Source: Siphonodentalium dalli
Lineage: Eukaryota > Mollusca > Scaphopoda > Gadilida > Siphonodentaliidae
Direction of reading: 5' to 3'
Length of the DNA stretch: 64,000 nt
NCBI GenBank assembly: GCA_032622095.1
Contig: CP136061.1
Location: 6,210,734-6,274,733 of the forward strand
The notes under the pieces were generated by a model. It was not told the DNA's origin, made no database searches, and worked only from the letters and a program-made list of their open reading frames with translations. Below are positions 59,301-64,000 of the stretch, in pieces. Every line of letters starts with the position of its first letter. Position 1 is the first letter of the stretch. A program made the position numbers and the translations under genes.

Positions 59301-62300
59301 ATCGCGGAAATATCCGAAGTCAGTCACGTGAGTGCGATCACATGACCACAACGCGGTCACATGACCGATCATCTGCATCAACGCTTACCGATGACAGCGG
59401 TGGGTGGAGCTTGAAATAATTCCGCCAATCGCGTAACGAGTTGATAAATTACGCTGGTTAATTACCTAAGCCTTTACGATAAATAGCGATTACGGAATAA
59501 AACTGTTTGAATGTGCTGAATTATGAACTGGATTTGCTAGAATGTTGGATTATATAACGAATAATGATGGCTAAAATGCACTTTGAGGCGATAAAAGTTG
59601 TTTGAAATGAGATTAATTTATGCAGAAATGCAATGAGCGAGCGGAATATCGTGCGAAACAAATTTAACTGTTTCTGAAAGAATACAAGTTAGGCCATATG
59701 CCGGTACTTCATTCTTCGTTGTATGGTACCAATTTCGGAGGATAGTTTACACACTAGTGTCATCCCGTTGTGCGCTATATGCGTACAATTTTAAATACAA
59801 ATGGGGTGCGATTAAAAAGGTGGTGGTTATTGTACTAGTGCATGTATCATGATGGCTTATATTCGTCATAATGATGTTCCTGTCTGTTTCTTCACACGAA
59901 ACATTTTGTGTGGAGAAGTGCACGACTGTGAACAGCTTGCTAAAATCCTTCCAGTCAAGATTGATAAGTGAGTAAACAAAATAATTCACTCGAATACACA
60001 ACAGACTGTTGAAACTACAAAAATTATTAGTTAGGCTGCAGTTTGGCATAATGACATTTTTTTAATTGAAGGCTAGCCTGGCATTGTTTTTCAGTTTGTG
60101 TTTGTTGTTCGTTTTATTTTACGTTTTGATGGCACATATTGACTTTCTAGAGAGGATTTTTTTGAATTGTTAGCATAGCAAAACTCCAATGATTGCCTCT
60201 AATAAAGAGCGTCCATGTTTTCGTCGCGGTGTAGACAATAAAGAGCGTTCTCAATTATGAACGTGCTTTATTTCGATATGTCATGGGTGATTTTGTATGT
60301 GGTATTGTGACAATTAAATATAAAGTGCTTCCGTCTCCCAAAAGCGGTAGACAATAAAGAGCGTTCTAAATTACGCACTGTGTTGTCTTTTTGGAGGTAC
60401 TAAATAATGGATCGCTAGCCCGCCCACAACTGAACACACTACATCTACTAGGCATCTTGGAATATGTGGCGATGACAGATACTCAGGATATTTATATCGA
60501 AAGTAAAACAACAAACAAACACAAAACAAAAGCGCCTAAATAGAGTTAACATTATTCAGCCCAGTGTTTATATAAATTTGGGCGCTTCTTATATAAGTAT
60601 GACCAGAGAGATAATGTTCTTTCTATTCACTTTGTGGCATTTTAGAGTGCAAACAAGTTCGCGAATGACACTGATGAATAGTCGCTGAGTGATTACAAAT
60701 CACCGAGTGAATACGCGAGACAATCAAAGCACTAATACTGCCATCTATTCACCAAAACAGACACGTGCCGGCATGTTATTAATGGCTACAAAAACAACAA
60801 CCATTATAGGCGCTATTAATTACTGTATTCACAGAATTATTGTCTTCTATTCCAGATAAACGGCCAAAGCGTAACGTAATCTGTACACCACACGCGCACA
60901 TACGATGCCGCATTTTAGTATCGGCTGACTTACGATTACGTCATCGTAGTCTGCATAATAAACTCCGGCTCCGAATCTGTGTTTTTAATTTGCTCCCCAC
61001 AAGTACGTCACTCGTAGTTTAGTCACGGAAATCTCCGAATACCGGTGGTGGTATTATTTATTTATTTTACGGGTTATTTATTATGCGATCGGAATGGGAC
61101 TTGGATCATTTTAATCACAACAGGGAGGGCTTTCCGATTGCGTTTTGTAGTTTCTAGACCGAATAAATCCTTTAACAATTTTATAATTTTTAATGTGTTA
61201 AGCCAATGCATTCTCTTATATATGCGAGGCGACCTATGGTCGACTCGCGTATATAAGAGAATGCATTGGCACAGGGCCCTTCTGTTGGGTAAAGGGTTAA
61301 TCTCCCCAAATCAATCGTATATTTGAATCTATTTCTCAAGTTGCTTACCCTTCCTGCGTAAGAGTGACATCGTGGAGAGGAACAGAACAGTGAGCAGAGC
61401 CAATGTCTTTGTAATGACCTTGAAAGCCAGTGCATTCTCTTATATATGCGAGGCTACCTATGGGAGACCACGTGATTCCCCACCGTGAATTAGTTTCGGT
61501 TTTTAGTAAAAACTTACGTCAATGTTGGTAACTTGTTCTCTAATTGAAGTCTCTTTTATTGGGTCTCTCCTGCTCACATTAGATGATATCTTTGGTACTT
61601 CTGTGTCTGCAAAACAAACATAACAGTAATGCTCTAAAGAATCGACTCCTTAACCACAGCAGAATTATGGGTAATTTTTCGGGGAGATCTTTCCGATGAA
61701 TGGCAACAAGCCACATTTCCAACTTAATCCTGAAAAAGTACCCATAATTCTGCTGTGGTTAAGGAGTCGATTATTTAGAGCATTACTGTAATGTCGCCTC
61801 AAAATATGGTGCCAGTCATTTGCAGAATGAGGTCCACAGAGGGTGAATTTAGTGATGTTACCCCACACAGCAGTCTAGCATAACTAAAAACATCTTCTGT
61901 GGACCTCATTCTGCATGGCCTCATTGGTATCTCTGTATCTGGTTTGTTAACCAGGCTATTAATTTGAAAAAGCTGGGTGAGTCTTATGTCAATTTTTTTT
62001 TGGTGATACCCATAATATATGAGCAGGGGGATGCTCGTATCCCGGTCCCACAGTAGAGGCACCCCTGTCTTGTGATACCCATAATATATGAGCAGGGGGA
62101 TGCTTGTATCCCGGTCCTACAGTAGAGGCACCCTTGTCTTGGACTTCGGTAGTGGAAACTTCCATGGTGTCCAGAGCAGTCTACCTTGCGGCAGTTTACA
62201 ATTGTCAGGTAATAGTAACAAAAGAATAGAAAATAAGTCCAGACTACCTTGGATAATTTGATTAACCGACCATTATCATATTCCCGTGTAAAAGCAACTG

Positions 62301-63403
62301 ATAAATTAAATGCTCTTTTATATTAAGGGCATGGCATATTCGCCCGAAACTAATAAACAAGGTGTCATAACTCATGTGAAAAAAAATTGTCGGGTGGATT
62401 CCAAACCCGAAATTGACCCATACCCTTGACCAGTAAATTTCCTGACCAAATTCCATTCAATTCCGTGATCAATCTCTTTCAATGGTGTCTATCTTACCGA
62501 CATACACCTCTGTCACCCATAGAGAGCCCCACATAGACTGGAACAGACGACACTCCATATTACATGCTTCCATCTGTGAGAGGCTCCCTGTGGGTTAAAC
62601 ACTAAACTTTATCAGTGAGGTTTGAGACATACATGTACACCTCTGTCACAGCACCAAATAAATTGCTGTCTGCTATCAAATCAGTTGTCTCTGTGGAACG
62701 TGTCATTCACATGCCTGTCATTTGCAGAATGAGGTCCCCAGAGGGTGAATTTAGTGATGCTATCCCGCATATCGGGCTAGCATCACCAAGTTCACCCTCT
62801 GGAGACCTCATGCTATGCGGGATAGCGTCACTAAATTCACCCTCTGGGGACCTCATTCTGCAAATGACAGACACGCTATTTGCAGTATGAGATATAATAC
62901 TATGATATAAGTAGACAAAATAGTCCCACGCATATCTGACAATTATTTGCGAAACTCATTATTTATGGACCGGTTTGAACACAATTCTGGTATTATGTGA
63001 ACAGTCTGTGTTGTCAGCGATAAAATTATTATTGAAAATGTTTTTTGTCCAATTTAGAAGAATCTTGTAAATTCTGCAATTTGGACAGTGTCGATAATGT
63101 GCAGGGGTCTATTTAACTGCATTTGCGTCGCAATTTGCGATGCGATTTCTAATTTCTGCCAACCAATTTACAATGAAAAAACATGTATTTGTAGGGAATG
63201 CTATACAAAATCTACCCATTGCTGCAAAATTCTATAAAATTTTTTTTAAACATTAAATCCACCCCTAATGTGAGAGCTTGTTCTCTGATATGAGAATATT
63301 ACCGACTGACTGATTCTGGGCAGTGGTTTTGAATAAACAAACCTTTTATGGGTTCCATCAGATCTGGTTGACCTTTTAGCCTCCGAACAACATTCTCCGA
63401 AAT
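50284..63403 (-). CDS. chchd3: MIC19/CHCHD3-like MICOS subunit, spliced, 5' part outside window
   Basis: Five exons were found: 63343-63403, 61518-61606, 57969-58039, 54066-54201 and 50284-50307. All junctions have GT-AG and the phases fit (1, 0, 2, 0). The exons read ISENVVRRLKGQP, a polar linker, an EVEQKFLR coiled-coil end, then a CHCH domain with two C-x9-C helices (VCQELQQSVYDC and NCSSYVKAFTAC) and a short tail ending ARQNASMRQG. MIC19/CHCHD3 and MIC25 have this order: N-terminal DUF737 segment, coiled coil, CHCH domain. They hold mitochondrial cristae junctions together in the inner membrane space. The first exon and most of the coiled-coil exons were not seen; the latter should lie in the 58.0-61.5 kb intron or may be lost here. 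CHCHD3 versus CHCHD6 cannot be separated. Confidence 0.85.
50444..50494. repeat. Perfect palindrome (25-bp arms, 1-bp centre)
   Basis: GAACATTTCCCACCAATGAA opens the left arm and its complement closes the right. Flanked on both sides by GTTCAGATAATA. In the last intron of the MIC19-like gene. Confidence 0.9.
50690..50830. repeat. Direct repeat AAGGAATCTATGTTATCTGA, with third copy at 52660
   Basis: Two adjacent copies of about 70 bp (50698, 50768), and a third (52660-52730) on the other side of the satellite-bearing element, showing that element interrupts an older tandem repeat. Confidence 0.75.
50832..52652. mobile_element. Element containing a 10-unit 160-bp satellite
   Basis: Ten units of 153-172 bp, each with AAATCCAAGATGGCTGCTGG, GAATGACCCCAAAATGACTC and GACAAATTTCATGATGATC. 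Two unit types alternate (CCAATTYCAACAGCC versus TGTCAWTGTTAACATCC). The ends are TAGCTCAA and TTGAGCTA, and the right part has CACACACGCACACACTGACG then GAGCTAAAAA. Noncoding. Confidence 0.8.
52955..52982 (+). repeat. Poly-C tract
   Basis: About 26 consecutive C after CCACAGCC. A likely site of assembly or length error. Confidence 0.95.
53281..53449. mobile_element. TACAGTAATGCCC-family hairpin MITE
   Basis: TACAGTAATGCCCTAAATAA pairs with TTATTTAGGGCATTACTGTA; arms continue through CCTTAACCACAG. Same family as 27786-28274, 57650-57952 and 61622-61790. Confidence 0.85.
53450..54035. repeat. Four-unit 150-bp tandem array with hairpins
   Basis: Units start CCCATAGAGAGCC at 53501, 53651, 53801 and 53951. 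Each pairs AGAGAGCCYCACATAGA with the downstream GTGAGGCTCCCTGTGGG and ends with a GAGCATTACTGTAGCTCC element that copies the MITE end at 53449. Confidence 0.9.
54066..54201 (-). CDS. chchd3: MIC19-like exon, CHCH domain
   Basis: 136 nt between acceptor TTAACTTTCAG and donor CAG/GTATGT. Encodes both helices of a twin CX9C domain: Cys-9-Cys, a short NPNRSLN turn, Cys-9-Cys. These pairs form two disulfides via the MIA40 pathway. Confidence 0.9.
54398..54889. mobile_element. Foldback element rich in AGGAGGGCTATTAATAGCCC
   Basis: Ends CAGGGCTGGCGGTCT and AGATTTCCAGGCCTG are imperfect inverted repeats; ACAGTG flanks both sides (54392-54397, 54890-54895). Several internal GGAGGGCT/AGCCCTCC pairs. 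The CAG ends suggest hAT, but the flank match is 6 rather than 8 bp. Confidence 0.6.
54896..55640. other. Intronic DNA, nothing recognised
   Basis: A triple GGTTCGTAAT repeat near 55577; no exon or known element. Confidence 0.4.
55650..56330 (-). mobile_element. Penelope-like retroelement remnant
   Basis: On the minus strand near 56175-55980 the translation THVYLRADSCHPKSILKAYH followed by KFLLIRRIC matches the conserved H-(x)-S-C-H-P ... R-x-x-RIC block of Penelope-like reverse transcriptases. Downstream (55883-55662) the frame resembles the following region. Stops and frame changes interrupt it. The catalytic core and GIY-YIG domain are absent. Confidence 0.6.
56340..57000. repeat. Dispersed repeat with CCCGACTTCGTCCGGGC and four AAGGTCACGCCGCAC units
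   Basis: Begins after a TA run with TAGCAGGTGGACCCGACTTC. Tandem units include AAGGTCA, GGTCACGCCGCAC, and AAATCGGCTCAGCGGA. Ends with a CA microsatellite. Related to 36940-37215. GC-rich compared with flanks. Confidence 0.65.
57075..57300. repeat. Tandem duplication with TCCAATTTGGAGGTATTTTC
   Basis: 57075-57165 and 57215-57300 share GGGGGCTAACC/GGGAGCTAACC, the quoted block and GAAGTGGAGTTTGTT. Confidence 0.8.
57301..57649. other. Intronic DNA, nothing recognised
   Basis: C/G-rich homopolymer runs near 57450; no feature identified. Confidence 0.4.
57650..57952. mobile_element. TACAGTAATGCCATAA-family MITE, long copy
   Basis: 303-bp foldback with the family ends, internal GAGAGCTTTCCGAT repeats and a TCGGAAATATGGCTTG block (or its complement) on each arm. 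Its right end lies 16 bp from the splice donor of the exon at 57969. Confidence 0.8.
57969..58039 (-). CDS. chchd3: MIC19-like exon, end of coiled coil
   Basis: 71 nt between acceptor TTATTTCAG and donor GTAAGT. Reads EALLYKIRVDEFAKAVQEVE then QKF, like the EEVEAKF end of the family's coiled coil. Two further copies of its start and acceptor lie just upstream (58085, 58131). Confidence 0.85.
58040..58140 (-). promoter_or_regulatory. Tandem duplicate splice acceptors
   Basis: A 46-bp unit holding the first bases of exon 57969-58039 and its acceptor is repeated, so TTTCAG/GAAGC junctions occur at 58039, 58085 and 58131. Using either upstream acceptor reaches an in-frame TAA within about 20 codons. 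Confidence 0.85.
58141..58500. other. Intronic DNA, nothing recognised
   Basis: Searched by eye for coiled-coil exons of the MIC19-like gene; none seen. Confidence 0.45.
58505..58745. repeat. Hairpin repeats of the CCAATGCATTCTCTTATATA family
   Basis: Copies at 58508 and 58677-58740, plus an AGGGAGCCCCACA hairpin at 58540-58615. Confidence 0.7.
58893..61302. mobile_element. TTAA MITE split by a nested insertion
   Basis: 58893-59170 matches the first part of the MITE at 49381-49640, and 61172-61302 matches the rest, ending TGTTGGGTAAAGGGTTAA. The break is exactly at an internal TTAA. Confidence 0.85.
59171..61171. mobile_element. 2.0-kb nested TTAA element
   Basis: Flanked by TTAA at 59167-59170 and 61172-61175. 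Ends AGGAATTAGTCTGTC and GACCGAATAAATCCT are imperfect inverted repeats. No transposase; contains three AATAAAGAGCG motifs (60199, 60238, 60352). Probably a non-autonomous piggyBac-type element. Confidence 0.75.
61303..61517. other. Intron with partial hairpin repeat
   Basis: 61430-61475 is half of a CCAGTGCATTCTCTTATATA hairpin. A possible short frame on the minus strand encodes a hydrophobic run but has no homology support. Confidence 0.4.
61518..61606 (-). CDS. chchd3: MIC19-like exon, polar linker
   Basis: 89 nt between acceptor TTTGTTTTGCAG and donor GAC/GTAAGT. With the G from the previous exon it reads DTEVPKISSNVSRRD and on to EQVTNID. Not conserved enough to recognise alone; included because both splice sites are strong and phases fit. 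Confidence 0.65.
61622..61790. mobile_element. TACAGTAATG-family hairpin MITE
   Basis: Ends ACAGTAATGCTCTAAAGAAT and AGAGCATTACTGTA pair, with the family core (CCTTAACCACAGCAGAATTA). Lies 16 bp from the exon at 61518-61606. Confidence 0.85.
61808..61920. mobile_element. Foldback MITE, GCAGAATGAGGTCC family, copy 1
   Basis: GCAGAATGAGGTCCACAGAG pairs with TCTGTGGACCTCATTCTGC. Same family as 62708-62872 and 63706-63805. Confidence 0.8.
62001..62142. repeat. 71-bp tandem duplication
   Basis: Two copies beginning TGTGATACCCATAATATATG / TGATACCCATAATATATGAG and ending GTAGAGGCACCCYTGTCTT. Confidence 0.85.
62143..62515. other. Intronic DNA, nothing recognised
   Basis: No exon or repeat identified. 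Confidence 0.4.
62518..62600. repeat. Hairpin repeat AGAGAGCCCCACATAGACTGG
   Basis: Single copy of the unit arrayed at 53450-54035. Confidence 0.75.
62708..62872. mobile_element. Foldback MITE, GCAGAATGAGGTCC family, copy 2
   Basis: TCATTTGCAGAATGAGGTCC pairs with GGACCTCATTCTGCAAATGA; the interior repeats the GGGTGAATTTAGTGA and TTCACCCTCTGGAGACCTCA arms, so it holds an extra half unit. Confidence 0.85.
62873..63342. other. Intronic DNA, nothing recognised
   Basis: AT-rich; no exon identified. Confidence 0.4.
63343..63403 (-). CDS. chchd3: MIC19-like exon, N-terminal region
   Basis: 61 nt between an acceptor CCTATTGCAG and a donor AG/GTTTGT. Encodes ISENVVRRLKGQPDLMEPIK, matching the conserved SENV-R start region of the family. 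Ends in phase 1. Confidence 0.8.
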
Positions 63404-63705
63404 CTGCAATAGGAAAAAGGTCATAATGTCGTAATGACGGAGGCTCCAATGATACATCTATAAATATTTATAAACCGCTATCTGCATTAATAAAATGCAG
63501 TGGTCACCTCACATTGGCAAAATCGTAAACAAGGCAAAAACACATACATGTACATGTATAGTACTCTAGGATTTGAACGCATTATCCAATACAAGCTGCT
63601 CGTAATTAGAACGAACAAACAGAATCTTCACAAATATACCTTACTATAACATCTTCAGCATTAGTCGAACGCACCTGTGTTCATTTCTGGATATAGTGTG
63701 TCTCT

Positions 63706-63805
63706 CATTTGCAGAATGAGGTCCCCAGAGGGTGAATTCAGTTATCCGCACAGCGGACTACATAGCATCAACAAATGCATCATCCGGGTACCTCATTCTG
63801 CTTAT
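63706..63805. mobile_element. Foldback MITE, GCAGAATGAGGTCC family, copy 3
   Basis: CATTTGCAGAATGAGGTCCC pairs imperfectly with GTACCTCATTCTGC. The most diverged of the three. Confidence 0.7.
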
Positions 63806-64000
63806 GCCTCATCTTCTGGGAAGCATCTATAGTCACAAATTAACATTAGTACTTTTTCCCCTTCTGTTCAGTTTCTATATCCCCAATTCTGGGAGGTATT
63901 CGACATGGCCTCATCTGCTATGGAAAACCAAGACATACCGGTAGATTTAAGTTCCGAGATGGTGATGTGTACCCATTGGGCACCTCGATTATGCATTGTA

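Noticed and set aside
61325-61435. Possible exon encoding a hydrophobic segment (TLALLTVLFLSTM)
   Set aside because: Splice signals are weak and it does not fit the MIC19 family; kept out of the gene model.
1-64000. tRNA genes, rRNA, CRISPR arrays and hammerhead ribozymes
   Set aside because: Read by eye for B-box-like, CTGANGA/GAAA and regularly spaced repeat patterns. Nothing complete was found; the direct-repeat arrays have no unique spacers.

Overview
The window is nuclear DNA of a multicellular animal. It has a spliced gene with consensus GT-AG introns, a nearly complete two-ORF LINE, remnants of other retroelements, many foldback and TTAA-flanked MITEs, and several satellites. The mix (BIR-RING genes, integrase-core genes, CR1/Jockey-like LINE ends, a Penelope-type remnant) would suit a marine invertebrate such as a mollusc; that placement is inference with low confidence.

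Layout. Positions 1-1316 are intergenic and hold two foldback elements. Positions 1326-24256 form one 22.9-kb mobile element flanked by a perfect 9-bp target-site duplication (TAATATCGG) with matching inverted ends (AGCAGCGTGAATTTAG). From outside inward it has short terminal inverted repeats, inverted arrays of a 390-bp satellite (about 10 units left, 3.3 right), dissimilar spacer DNA (left unique; right a palindromic minisatellite and a 40-bp satellite), then two nearly identical 6-kb inverted arms around a 1.6-kb loop. Each arm carries a single-exon BIR-RING (IAP-type) gene and a gene with two PC4-like ssDNA-binding domains. The right-arm genes are open; the left-arm IAP has a nonsense codon and the left-arm PC4-like gene a changed C-terminus. 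I saw no transposase. The architecture resembles Foldback (FB)/Mutator-type elements that have captured cellular genes.

Positions 24548-25890 hold a frameshifted SAM-HTH-integrase-core gene (minus strand). Positions 26.4-38.6 kb are repeats: a 21-bp satellite, tandem hairpins, a large foldback, LINE tails and complex tandem arrays. Positions 38827-44488 hold a LINE with ORF1 and ORF2 (APE endonuclease, reverse transcriptase, C-terminal zinc knuckle), broken by one frameshift in the endonuclease.

Positions 49.9-63.4 kb are a host gene on the minus strand: a MIC19/CHCHD3-type twin CX9C protein of the mitochondrial MICOS complex. I located five exons by splice sites, phase and homology. It extends past the right edge, and the coiled-coil exons were not found. 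Its introns hold nested TTAA elements, hairpin MITEs, a 10-unit satellite, a Penelope-like remnant, and a three-fold tandem duplication of one exon's splice acceptor.
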